Of a stretch of 64,000 bases of DNA, positions 34,923 to 45,317 are shown piece after piece. Position 1 is the first letter of the stretch, and every line of letters begins with the position of its first letter. The notes below the pieces were generated by a model that was not told where the DNA came from, did no database searches, and was given only the letters and a program-made list of their open reading frames with translations. The position numbers and the translations under genes were made by a program. The DNA comes from Pomphorhynchus laevis (Eukaryota > Acanthocephala > Palaeacanthocephala > Echinorhynchida > Pomphorhynchidae), in the NCBI GenBank assembly GCA_012934845.2, contig WNNJ02002717.1, positions 124,001-188,000 of the forward strand, read 5' to 3'.

Positions 34923-35014
34923 TTGCTTAAGACTTCTTGTGAATACCAGTTCCATATTATCAGCGCGCAATTCAATCGGCTTTTCATAAGATGTCAGAAA
35001 GAATTTCGCCTCTT
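34923..35014 (-). CDS. Candidate exon, unidentified
   Basis: Minus-strand 92-nt segment entered after TTTCAG in phase 1 and open through a weak GTACTT donor. The peptide reads EAKFFLTSYEKPIELRADNM then ELVFTRSLKQ, with balanced, soluble-protein composition and local GC above the flanks. I do not recognise it. It is on the same strand as the exon pair at 36.9-38.3 kb, and phase 1 fits, but the residues give no evidence of one gene. Confidence 0.3.
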
Positions 35015-35185
35015 CTGAAATTTTTTTAATCTTGCCTATAGATAATATTTAACAGCAAAGTCTGTTATTTATTTGAATTAAATGCTAGTTATTATCTAAG
35101 AAGTTTATTTATACCGGTGTTATCATGCTTCTATCGTTCAATCTCATCGTTTAAAATGAACAACATGGCGGTTGTAGCAACTGCT

Positions 35186-35262
35186 ATCTTGCTACTATAA
35201 GCGACTGATATGTTGCTACTATAAGCGACTGATATGTTGCTACTATAAGCGACTTATATGGT
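35186..35262 (+). repeat. 24-bp tandem repeat, about three units
   Basis: The unit TTGCTACTATAAGCGACTGA plus TATG repeats three times with one or two changes in the last unit. It is near a GC-richer patch (CAACATGGCGGTTGTAGCAA). No ORF. Confidence 0.8.
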
Positions 35263-36964
35263 CTTAAGCAATTGCTATGCTTATTCTAAGAAATATGATG
35301 GCACCTAATAAATAGGAGAAACATCTCAGTCATTTATTAAGCATGTCGATACATGCTTAATTTTAATTTTATAAGATTAAAATAAAATTTTATTTTAATC
35401 TAATTTTTATTTTATAATAAAATTAAAATAAAATTATAAGAACATGATTTATAAAATTTGGAATTATATAGTCTATACATTTTCTTTACATTTTACCAGT
35501 AAATTGGCTATAAAGCATTGAATTTTTAAGATAAAACCAGTAATCAGAGATTTTAATAGATTATAAATGATTATATTATAACGCCATATTGGAAAAGATT
35601 CTGTTTAGAATGTCAACTTAAATACAAAATACTTTTTATTTACAAAATGCTTTGTTAATGTTTTAACAATTTGTTTATAAAATAATTTATTATCGTTTAT
35701 ATATGCTTTATTTAAAACAATTTTATAATCAAACAATAATTTGACTATATAATAAGAATTAATGTAGAAATATTTAATAATTAATAAAGGGATAATTATT
35801 ATATTTAATAATAAATAATTAATAAAACAACTCGTTTTTCTCAAAATGAGTTTTATGTAATATTATACAAGCAGAATATTAGGACTGCTGATTATAACAG
35901 CATATTATTTTTATATACCGATATCTATTTAATAAAAAGAAAATCACAATATTGTATAAACTGCAAACTATTCTATTTTAAACTGCAAACATTTTAAATA
36001 AAGATTTTTAAAATCTCGAGGTATACTTAATTATTGCTTCAAATTAATATTTTTCTTAGTTTCGATAATTGATTTGCTATATTAAAGCCTTAATTTCGAT
36101 TTTATTAAGAATTCAACTGCATCTATAGCAACAATCAGTGACAATTATATTCAAAGATAAACATGCATAGACGAAAAACGTCAACACTCTCCCAGCTTAC
36201 TTATGATTCGACATTGGTAAATTGTTTTGTTGAAAATAATAAAATTAAAATAAAATTCATATTGTAAGTTAATTGGTTGAATTAGTTTTATTTATTGAAT
36301 AGTTAATTTGATTTTATATTTAAATGCAGTATTTCGGTGAATTTATTTCTTTTTTGGAACTGGTGTCCAAACCGTAAACCGTATTTTTTAAGAAGAGTTC
36401 TGATTCGAAAGATAAGAGTATTATATGTAGTTTTCAGTCATTAAAACACACTGCCAATCATTTAGTCATCATTTTTACGTCTTAATTGTAAGTACCTATA
36501 AAATAACTCCTCGAACGCAGTAATAATATAGGTTACTTATATGGTAATGTAACATGTTAATTATGCATTAATAATTCATAAATTGTAAATACAATTTGGT
36601 GTAAAGTACGGAGTTAATAAATTTAATAATGATCACAGCATTTTAATATACAAGTCAAAATGTCATAATATTAGTAAATCGCAGCTATTAAATCTGAATT
36701 TAATTACCATTTATCTAACTGACGTTCATTCTTTAATTGTTCCAGAAATGCTTCTTCTATATTGTAGGTAAAGTAATAAAACCATCTTTACTGCATTGTA
36801 ATATAACAGTGAAGATATTTAGTTTGGGTTACAGGATAACGGTTCTTTCTTTAGACGGCTCCTCATATTTGCCAGCCAAGTTAAAACTCTGGTCAAACTA
36901 AAATGATTATTAAATGACAGTATAATTTACTCGGATTTTGTGTGCACGGATTATTATTGCTTAC
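35263..36964. other. No recognised gene
   Basis: AT-rich. The minus-strand ORF at 35605-35844 is low-complexity (Ile/Asn/Lys/Tyr) and not credible as a gene. Confidence 0.45.
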
Positions 36965-37165
36965 TGAATGATAGAGTTCTGTGCTGACAACTGTAACATA
37001 AAAATGCAACGGCAAACCCTCCAATATCATAAATAGGGAATTGAAATATACTAAAAATTGAAATATGCCAAAAAATTAGTTTCGATCCTATTAAAATTCG
37101 TGATGCACAATATAATGACATTGGTACACAAACTTTAATAAGCACATTCATAAATGGCTTTGTTT
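36965..37165 (-). CDS. Exon of an unidentified multipass membrane protein (weakly SLC10-like)
   Basis: Minus-strand exon of 201 nt, acceptor TTATGTAG, donor GTAAGC, phase 1 at both ends. The peptide reads TKPFMNVLIKVCVPMSLYCA, then two hydrophobic stretches (LIFWHISIFSIFQFPIYDI, GGFAVAFLCY), then SCQHRTLSF. The spacing of P..(G)..(G)F..A and (C/Q).RT(L/V)(S/A)F recalls the helix before the RT(V)(A/S)FETG motif of the SLC10 sodium/bile-acid family. The similarity is faint and the next exon, which should carry ETG(M/I)QN, was not found. Treat the family as open. Confidence 0.4.
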
Positions 37166-37204
37166 CTACATAACACAATGTATATTCACTTAAATATTAC
37201 AGGT

Positions 37205-37330
37205 TTATATTAGAGCTGGATCAAAGAAAATAGGATTTTTTTTGATATTTCGCTAATTTCTGTTAACATATTCAGAAAATTCTTGTTAGCATCTTCAAAA
37301 AATGTCTTTTTTGATATTACGGGTAATATT
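37205..37330 (+). repeat. Fold-back family C, degraded arm
   Basis: Carries TTAGAGCTGGATCAAAGAAA, TTTGATATTTCGCTAA and TCAGAAAATTCTTGTTAGCA, the family C arm words, without a clean opposite arm. Confidence 0.5.
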
Positions 37331-37369
37331 AACTATAACAGAATTAAATTACACTAATTTATTAAATTA

Positions 37370-38010
37370 ATATTACAGAATTATTATATAACAGAAATAC
37401 AGAATACAATGTGTGTACTAACAGTTGTTGGTAAACAAAATGTACTGATTTACCAAATATCGGTAAAATTTGTTTATTGATTTTAACATGTTGATACAAA
37501 ATTGTTTTTCTATTATCATGCTCTTACAATTTAAAATTTGATAGTGTATACATTGCATTTCTATTGCCGCAATTATATTTGATGAATATTATCTATTAAA
37601 ACAGAACACAATATACCGTTTATTTAATGCAACTACACAACACAATGTATAGTTATTCAAATATTATGGATATTATTATAATATAATTTAATTTATAAAT
37701 TGATATGAAAATGAGTTAATTTACAATTTATCCGTGAGTCCATTAATAGATACTATTCATCAAATATAATTGCAACAATAAAAATACAATGTATACACTA
37801 TCAAATTTGGAATTATTGGAGCTTGATCAAAAAGACAAATTTTTGTTTTCGCTAGCTACTGCTATAGCATAATCATAAAAACAATAGAAAAACAATTTTT
37901 TATCAACATGTTAAAATCAATAAACAAATTTTACCGATATTTGGTCAATCAGTACAATTTGTTTACCAACAACTGTTAGTACACACATTGTATTATGCTT
38001 TCCTGATATT
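37370..38010. repeat. Large imperfect inverted repeat, arms about 200-250 bp
   Basis: The left arm at about 37385-37600 (ATGTGTGTACTAACAGTTGT, ATTTACCAAATATCGGTAAA, TTGATTTTAACATGTTGATA, TTTGATAGTGTATACATTGC) is mirrored at about 37740-37995. The right arm contains an extra scrap of family C near 37810-37850. It separates the two candidate exons of the minus-strand membrane gene. No transposase. Confidence 0.75.
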
Positions 38011-38153
38011 GTAACTGTAGCTAATAATATACGAATAAAATTGCTATCTTGTTGATCCTGCTCGAAAAATTCCAAGTTAAACAAACGAATCAAAAAAATT
38101 ATTTTCGATATCAAACAATTAAGTATACTGGTTTCAAATATCCATTAACATAC

Positions 38154-38324
38154 TGTATATTTTATTAAAATCTCTATATAATAGAGAGCTTAAGCCGTTA
38201 TTTGCTTGATTGCTATGTGGTTTACAATTGGATTCCAATGTATATCTAGAACACACAATTGCTTTTGTGGAATCAAAGTAAATTATAAATGCTTCACGAC
38301 ACATAAATATACACATATAAATGC
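38154..38324 (-). CDS. Exon of an unidentified membrane protein, Cys-containing segment
   Basis: Minus-strand exon of 171 nt, acceptor TGACTTCAG, donor GTATGT, phase 1 at both ends, so it can join 36965-37165 in frame. The peptide reads IYMCIFMCREAFIIYFDSTK, then AIVCSRYTLESNCKPHSNQA, then LLYRDFNKIY: a hydrophobic start, then a polar stretch with four Cys in all, reminiscent of an extracellular loop or ectodomain. The family is not recognised. Good splice signals and matched phases are the main support. Confidence 0.35.
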
Positions 38325-38639
38325 CTGAAGTCAACTGTTGTAAGATATATCTTACAGAGTCTAAAAAAGTGCGATACCAATTATGGAAATATAGAGGTTA
38401 CATTACTATTATCTCAAAGTTCACAGGTTAATATTAGAATTAAATCTTGATTTTTGTAAATTTATTATAATTTGTAATTCACTTCCACTTTATTTGTATT
38501 GTATTTTTTGTTTATAATTTGTGTTATCATAATTTATTCCAATAATTTTTTTGTTCTTTTTTCATATGTATTTTTTTATTTTTAAAATATAATACAAGTT
38601 TTTTGGAAGAAAATATACAAAAGAAACATTTAAGGGGAT

Positions 38640-38720
38640 ATCAATGAAGTTTATTTCTTGGTCACAATTTTATATGATCTCCTCGATACATGCTGCGTTG
38701 CCTCGTTGAAATGCCACACT
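38640..38720 (-). other. Possible small C-terminal exon, unproven
   Basis: After an AAATAAG acceptor the minus strand is open in one frame: WHFNEATQHVSRRSYKIVTK then K and stop. Local GC is above background. It has no partner exon and lies just upstream of the oppositely oriented CLC 5' exon. Confidence 0.15.
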
Positions 38721-38919
38721 TATTTTTTGGAATAGAAACATTTTCAATAATAATTTATAGGGCAATTATTATCTTACGTTAAAGTGGATTATAATTAAAA
38801 ACATATTCTGTAAATTATAAGCTTGAACAAATATAAAATTTGCTAAATTTTGCGACATTTCATACGAGAAATTCAGTTTAAATAGTTATGATATAAATTC
38901 GGTACACTTTGATTTTAAG

Positions 38920-39022
38920 GTACATGGAAGCTTTAGACAGGTAGGAATGCAAAATGACAATGAGACTGATGAAACATTTAATGCACCGATCCATTTAGAT
39001 AAACCATTAAGCAGCTGCTACA
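38920..39022 (+). CDS. Probable 5' coding exon of the CLC channel gene
   Basis: The frame contains ATG at 38947 (MQNDNETDETFNAPIHLDKP then LSSCY) and ends at a perfect GTAAGT donor in phase 1. An acceptor-like TTTTAAG at 38913-38919 and an open frame from 38920 (VHGSFRQVG before the Met) mean it could be an internal exon. Phase 1 matches the phase-1 acceptor of the helix-B exon at 54698: joined, CY-S-FLDRIRRK. CLC-2-type proteins have a cytoplasmic N-terminus ending in a Cys-rich stretch and (H)KFL.R just before helix B, which fits. The intron would be about 15.7 kb. Confidence 0.45.
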
Positions 39023-39600
39023 GTAAGTGAAGCTATTTTTTAATCCTCCTTTTTAATGTAATTAAATATAATTAATTATTACAATTTTATTACTTATAAG
39101 ATAACTGAATAAATTTATTTTATTTTATAACTAAATTACAGATTAATATAAAAATTCTGCTTACTTCAGAAATTTAGAATATATTTTAGCTATGAATATT
39201 AAGAATTTTCGTTGTGTAATATTAAAGGAATAAAATAAAACGAAATGTGTAATAATAAACATGATTAATAATTAATATGCATTAATTTTTATTAATTCTC
39301 TATTTTTTCTTAACATTTTTAAACGCGTGTTGAGTTATAAAAATCTGTTTCATTGTTGTCATTTCCCCGAGATTTCTCAGGTAAAGCCCAAGATATGATT
39401 AAATTTACTACGAAAGTAATCAAACGCGATAGTTAATTTTTTAACTAATATTTAGTTATTAATCACACAATTAAAGCCGAATCTCTATCCAAAATATCGT
39501 GAAAGCATTGCGGTATATTCTACAGTATTATATTGATACAATCTACAGTATTACAGCAAAGGAATTTAATTCGCGAATCGATTGCTTAACAAAGGAATAC
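39023..39600. other. CLC intron sequence
   Basis: AT-rich, no exon recognised; it ends where the LINE 5' region begins, whose exact start I cannot place. Confidence 0.4.
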
Positions 39601-39671
39601 ACAAACGACAACCGAGACAGATGGAGCAAATGAATGCAAGCAAAACTATTTCAAGAACATCCAACCGAGTA

Positions 39672-40265
39672 ATGTCTACTTCTTCACGTTGCTGTTCCTG
39701 TAACAGTAAAAACTCAATATGTCGAAGTTGCATCTGTGCTAAAGCTGGTCGTACTTGCGTGGACTGCTTTGCTCAAAACTGTGAAAACGGTAATTCTAAC
39801 GAAATAAACCGATCACGATCTATAGAAAGCCATTTACCTCTAAATAGTGAAAATTCCACATTACGCTACAACGACATCTCAAAAACTTGTCTTGGAGATT
39901 CTGTGTCGCAATTCAATCCTTCTCTTGTTGCTAGCGCTATACAGATTCCAAACTGTGTATTACCATCCTTGTCATCTATTATCACACAAGGGGAGTTTGT
40001 TTCACTAGATTTAAAGTGCACCGCGTTTGATTGTCCGATATATTCTTCCGTAAAAGTGCCATGCCAAGTTTCCAGGGAATTTTTCACACGAGATTTTCTG
40101 TGTGGGTTATGTTCCGCTAAGTTATTATCCGACTTAAAAGAGTCGTTAGCGAGCGCCAATTCCTCTATTAATGATCTACAAACAAGAATAGAATCTTTCA
40201 ATCTCACTTCTTCGCCTTCCGTCAAATACCTCGTCAAACTTTCACATCTATTATTCGCAAAGTAG
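39672..40265 (+). pseudogene. LINE ORF1, N-terminal CXC/zinc part
   Basis: Start chosen at the ATG at 39672 (MSTSSRCCSCNSKNSICRSC) because it aligns with the only start of the homologous ORF1 at 50976; the frame is open further up (ATG at 39621). Cys pattern CCSC..(6)..CRSCICAKAGRTCVDC resembles a tesmin/TSO1 CXC repeat. A second Cys group follows (LKCTAFDC, then FLCGLCSAK), then a likely coiled stretch (LKESLASANSSINDLQTRIE). The frame ends at 40265. By comparison with the other LINE a one-base shift near 40245-40255 separates it from the RNA-binding-like half. Confidence 0.75.
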
Positions 40266-40753
40266 TGACTCGTTCAGTACTCGCAACATCTCAATTCAAT
40301 GGTCAATCAATATCTCCCCTAACAATAATTCAAGCATGTGACAGGCAACAACGGCGCTTGTCAAACGTAATAATACGTGGACTACCTAATTCATCAGACG
40401 ATCTTGCTTTAGTATCGGATCTTATCGCATCGTTGAACGTGTCTTGTGCATCCACATGTCGTTTGTATTTACGCCGACTCCCTGCAAAACGTCAAGATAT
40501 TCCTCCGTGGATACTTGTTACATCTGATGAAGCAACCACCACGTCAATTCTGAACAATGCCTACAAACTGAGAGAATCGACTCAATTTTACAACGTTTAT
40601 GTAAGCCCGGATCTCTCACCATCTGAGGTGGAATCACTAAAATTACTCAGGAAACAATTGCACGAAAAAAGTTTGTCGGATCCTTCGCATAAATTTATAA
40701 TTCGCAATAACCGAGTTATTCGTTTGCAAAAAAATCATTTAATCTCCGCCTAA
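40250..40753 (+). pseudogene. LINE ORF1, C-terminal RNA-binding-like part
   Basis: Frame reads (R)KVVTRSVLATS, NVIIRGLPNSSDD, LRRLPAKRQDIPPWILV, NNAYKLR, NVYVSPDLSPSEVE, LRKQLHEK, KFIIRNNRVIRL. An I(V)I(R)GLP block with a later LR..L block is typical of the RRM-like domain of LINE ORF1 proteins that coat the RNA. It is nearly co-linear with 49911-50420 on the other strand. Ends TAA at 40753. Confidence 0.75.
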
Positions 40754-40904
40754 ATTCAACCAAATATATCACCACCCTCCATATGACATCATGATAAATC
40801 GCAAACAACAACGAGGCGAAAATTGTCTGATTCTCCCTCCTCTTCCTTGGGTTGTTTCGCGCCATTTAACTCCAAATCATCCTCCCTAAATTCTCCTTCT
40901 AAAT

Positions 40905-41575
40905 ACTCACATCGGTCTCATCAACATTCGTTCCTTACTTCACAAACTCGACCTTGCACTCGAAGTCTTCCAAAATAACTCACTTTCACTTCTCTGCCTA
41001 ACCGAATCTTGGCATTCCACAAACGACATATCCATTCGAAGAATCGTATCCCTTAACCTAAACGTTGCTGAACTTGCTCGACATGGCGATCCAGGAAACA
41101 TCAACCATGGTGGTATACTTTTCTTTTCTTTGCCCGCTATATCGTTACATGTTCTAAACTTTCCTGTTGCCCCTAGGTCATTCGAGCTGTTGTGCTTTAA
41201 CGCTATACACTTAAGTAGACGAATTTGTTTCGCCCTTATCTATTGACCAGGCTCATCTGCGTAATGTCGTACATTCTTTGACGAACTCTTTGATATGCTC
41301 TCTAATCTAAGCATTACATCATATCCGTCATTATTCTTGGTGACCTCAACATTCGACTTGACAGACCATCATGCGCTCACTCGTCACAACTACTCAAGAC
41401 ATTATCAGACTTTGGCTTCAGATTTATCCCAACCGAATCCACTCATATACAAGGTGGCACCATTGATTGCATCTTTGTTCGATCATTGTCTACTTGCAGC
41501 ACCATTTCTGTGAAAGATGTGGGCCTGTCCGACCATTACTTTCTCACCATTAACATTGAAACCAATGATCTTCCA
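40905..41575 (+). pseudogene. LINE ORF2, APE-type endonuclease domain
   Basis: Broken frames show NIRSLLHKLDLALEVF, LSLLCLTESWH (catalytic Glu), GDPGNINHGGILFF, then further on FIPTES-like text, GGTIDCIFVRSL (catalytic Asp) and KDVGLSDHYFLTI (SDH). The order is standard for APE nucleases that nick target DNA. Frame breaks occur near 41245 and 41410-41450. Confidence 0.75.
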
Positions 41576-41739
41576 CACCCTACTCATCCCCATATATATC
41601 GTCCATAGAAACAACTTGATCTAAAAAACTTCCGTATAAACCTTCTCTCGTTCCTACTCCTAATTTTTGCGCCTTTACTATCACTTCACTTGACGACTTA
41701 ACCAACATATACAGCACTGAACTTATTTACATACTCGAT

Positions 41740-43053
41740 ATGATTTTGCCGTTCAAACAATGCACGCCTCGCCGCCAGTCAGGAGCGCCCTGGTTCGATA
41801 GCGATTGCCGAAGATCAAAGCGCTCCTTTCGACACCTTCACCGAATGCACTCAAGATTCCGTCGTCGTAATATCACCGAGCTATTAAACTCATCTTACTC
41901 AGAATACCTCGAATTTCGACGCAAATACCGATATCTTTTGAACTCAAAATGCTCCTCGTACTGGCAAAGCAAAACATCTTTGCACGACAATCATCAATAC
42001 GTGTAAAAATCCATTAATAACCTTTTGGGTAGAAACAAATCTGTCACGTCTATCTCTATCTCTTCCAACGAATTCGCATCTCATTTGCAACGCACAATAG
42101 CTCGAGCTTTGACCTCAATCCACGTACCATTATCTTCTAGTTTTTCCTACCTTGCCCCATATAATACTGAACTGTTTCATTTTTTACTTTTATCTATCGA
42201 AAGCGTATCCGATGCCCTAGCACGATTACCCAATTCAACCTCTCCTCTCAATCCTGTTCCAACATACATTCTAAAGTTACTAAGTGACACCATCAGCCCT
42301 TATTTCACAAGTGTCTTTAACATGTCTATCCATTTATCACACTACCCTTCGTAGTTCAAACATGCCATAGTTCGACCATTATTAAAGAAGAATCATCTTG
42401 ATCCCAGTTCCGCCTCCTCTTATAGACCAATATCAAACCTTCCGGTCATCTCAAAACTTTTCGAGCGTCTCATCCTCAGACAGGTAAGCAACTGCATATC
42501 ATCAAATTCTATGTTTCCATTTTTTTAATCTGCATATCGACCACAACATTCTACTATGACCGCATGCACAAAACTCTCCAATGATCTACTTCTTGCTCTT
42601 GACAAACATCTAGTAAGCCTTGTAATTTCACTTGATTTATCCTCCGCCTTCGATGTAGCTGATCACACTATACTTCTCTCATGTCTCAGACAACGTTACT
42701 GCTTCTCGTCTCATGTCATTTCTTGGTTCAAATCCTATCTCTCAAATCGCTCTTATCACGTAGTCTCCAACTCCAACTCTTCTGCGCCGGTTCCTCTCAG
42801 CTGCGGTGTACCACGAGGATCCGTTCTAGGGCCGCTTCTTTTCACCCTTCTTCTTGGTGATTTATCTTCCATCGTGGTCCCTTTAGGCTGTGAAGTTATT
42901 CAGTACGCTGATGATATGGTAATATATGCATCATGCACACTCACATCTGCATCCAACCTCGCTTCCGATGCATCGTCTTGCCTCTCCGCTATTCACGCAT
43001 ATCTTTGTTCAATCCGAATGTTTTTAAACAACGAGAAATCTAACATGATGTAG
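41740..43053 (+). pseudogene. LINE ORF2, linker and reverse-transcriptase domain
   Basis: From 41740 a linker (GAPWFDSDCRRSKRSFRHLH), then from 42361 HAIVRPLLKKNHLDPS, SYRPISNLPVISKLFERLIL, motif A SLDLSSAFDVADHTILL, WFKSYLSNRS, motif B CGVPRGSVLGPLLF, motif C QYADDMVIYAS, and KSNMM at a stop. RPIS.LP..SK..ER and G(V)P.GSVLGPLLF are the signature of CR1/L2/Rex-group LINEs. There are in-frame stops and shifts (after 42006, 42354 and about 42530), so it is inactive. Confidence 0.85.
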
Positions 43054-43091
43054 ATAACACCGCGCCACTCTTACACCCTCGATTTTCCAGT

Positions 43092-43745
43092 ATGCATACA
43101 CAATTTCCGTCTACCAGAAGTGACTATCATGACAATTTTAGGTGTCCCTTTTGCAATAATATCTCGTTTCTGCCTTTCATTCGTAGCAAGATCAGTTCAT
43201 GCTCCCTCATCTTCCGTGACATCCGAAGTGTCCGTAGAAACCTCGACGTGAAATCGACAGCTATTTTAATCTCCAGCCTTTTCATGCCTCGTCTAGAATA
43301 TTGCTTAGGTCTTCTCGTAAACTGTCCAGCATATCAATTTCACTATTTACAAAGGATTTTGCACACGGCTGCTAGAGTCATCTCCCGCCTTCGCAAGTAC
43401 GACCACACCTCCAACACCTTCCGCATCCTTAACTGACTCGACATTCCGAGCCGCATAACCTCTCAAATTCTCACACTTGCATGGCAAATCAAATTCCGGC
43501 ACAACCCTCCTTATCTATATCTTCCTGATAGCGCATCCTATATGACGACTGGTCTCTCCCTAAGAAGTCATCGCTCCTACTCGCTTTTCATCCCCTGTCA
43601 CAACGGTAATCACGCATATCGTGCGTTCACCATCGCTGCACCACGCCTTTGGAACAAACTTCCTCGTGACACAAAATCATTGACGTCGCTTAAACACTTC
43701 AAAACTTCCTTGATCGCCATACTTCTTGAAAACGAACTAAAATAA
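43092..43745 (+). pseudogene. LINE ORF2, C-terminal domain
   Basis: Contains RSKISSCSLIFRDIRSVRR, LISSLFMPRLEYCLGLL, LQRILHTAARVISRLRKYDH and, after a frame change near 43436-43540, GLSLRSHRSYSLFIPC and FTIAAPRLWNKLPRDTKS, with FKTSLIAILL at the end. (A/S)APRLWN.LP with a final FK..L is the usual C-terminus in this LINE group. Confidence 0.8.
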
Positions 43746-43960
43746 CACTTTCAACCGCAATCAATTCAATAACTCTACATACAAGTTCAAACATTCATAG
43801 GACGTAAACTTGTCTTTTAATTTTTATAATTGGCCTGTAAGTGGTTCTATTCACCACAAAGGCCACTTATTTGATTAACATTGGTATTTTTGAATTGCTT
43901 TTTAATTTAATTTTTTGTAATTATTTTATCAAAGGGTAAAATTTAGTTTTATTATATACA

Positions 43961-45263
43961 CGCATTCAACACATTGTTGATACTATATAATTTATATTTA
44001 TTTTTATGTTATATTATTTTTGAATTTATAAATTTAAATTCGCTCATGTCTATTTTATGTAATTATGATGTTACGGTAAAGTTATTTGTGTATAATTTCC
44101 ATACGTATTATATAACATATAATATTATAATATATAACGTTATAATAGATATTACATATAATATAATATGTGATGATTATATTATCCAGTATTATATAAT
44201 ACGTAATCTGTGCAATTAATGAAAGTTAATTATATATTTTTATATATCGTATATATTGTGTATTTTTAAATATTATATTTTTATAATATTAAGATCAGGT
44301 ATATATATTGACTGCCTATATTTTATATCTAATGAAAAATTTGAGTATTTTATTAAATACGAATAATATTAGTAAAAATAAACTAGAATTTTTATTTTAA
44401 ATTTTTAATAGAATCAATTAAAAGCAATCAAAGTTCTTAATTTTTGATTTACTTTTTAATTTTCAGCTTCATTATTATAATCTGCGCTAAACATTTCATT
44501 CATTACTTCTATTATTTTAATTGGCATCATAGGCAAATTTGTTGATATTACATAGCACATTCGTTCAATTTGTTGATACATTGGTAACATACATGACACA
44601 TTCGTTCAAATATTAGCGCGAATGAGAACAATCGATAATTAGAATAACCCTAATTTTTTTGAAGTAAACAAATTTTTAGTAAAAGCCAGTAGTTCCAGGA
44701 ATTAAAATACACAATTTTGTTATTCATTATTATAAAAAATTAGCAATTTGGGATAATAAATAAAAGAATATGACAATATTGCACTATTACACTATCTATG
44801 TAGATTCATTTTACCGTTGTAAGCAGACACGAATTATGGAGAGGCGTAATAAATGAAAATAAAATAAAGAATTATAGAGTAATAAATAAAATAATGTGAT
44901 AATATCGCATTTTTACACTAGCCATGCAGATTTATTTTGCTGTTGTAAGCAGACACGAACTAAAATGAATTTAGCCAAAGCACTGCTAATATAACCGATA
45001 TACTGAATTTAATATTTTGCTGTAAATATCTATTTTTGCTATATCCGGCCTAATTTAGTTATAACGTGCGTTTATTTTATCATACGATTTGACAATTGAT
45101 GAATATTCAGTATCAAAGTGTTACATGGATAGTTCAGCCTGTGAACAAATTATATATTACCGATTGTTTATCATACAGCAAACAATTATAATCTATATAT
45201 TTTCATTGATTTCTAATCAACTTCGTTATTCTTTCTCATCATCCATATTTACACTTTTTAAAG
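43961..45263. other. CLC intron: AT tracts and a 127-bp tandem duplication
   Basis: 44100-44220 is TATAATA simple sequence. 44750-44841 and 44877-44967 are two direct copies (TTGTAAGCAGACACGAA, TACACTA(T/G)C(T/C)ATG(T/C)AGATT) with a 127-bp period. No gene recognised. Confidence 0.6.
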
Positions 45264-45317
45264 TAAACATGTTTATTTCAAATGTAGAAATAAACGATTT
45301 ACACCAAGTCAAGACAG
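45264..45317 (+). CDS. Candidate small or alternative 5' exon of the CLC gene
   Basis: The segment ends at a perfect GTGAGT donor in phase 1. As an internal exon (acceptor TTTTTAAAG) it is 54 nt, phase 1 to phase 1, and joins 39022 to 54698 without a frame change. As a first exon it starts at the ATG at 45269: MFISNVEINDLHQVKT, then Gly completed by the helix-B exon. Either would give the channel a different cytoplasmic N-terminus. The peptide has no family mark, so only splice signals and phase support it. Confidence 0.3.

Larger units (their letters stand above)
39600..43960 (+). mobile_element. CR1/L2-like LINE with CXC-type ORF1, largely complete but decayed
   Basis: About 4.4 kb in plus orientation: ORF1 (39672-40753, two frames), then ORF2 with APE endonuclease (about 40905-41570), reverse transcriptase (about 42360-43050) and a C-terminal domain to 43745, then a 3' UTR with a GTAAGTGG/CCACTTA hairpin near 43837-43870. 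ORF2 is split into at least six frames. The same family supplies the relic at 24.6-30.6 kb. It lies in the large intron of the CLC gene, in the same orientation. Confidence 0.85.

Noticed and set aside
35605-35844. 79-codon minus-strand ORF
   Set aside because: Low-complexity Ile/Asn/Lys/Tyr composition typical of translated AT-rich DNA; no splice or start context.
39866-40237. 123-codon minus-strand ORF overlapping the LINE
   Set aside because: Antisense shadow of the LINE ORF1 coding sequence.
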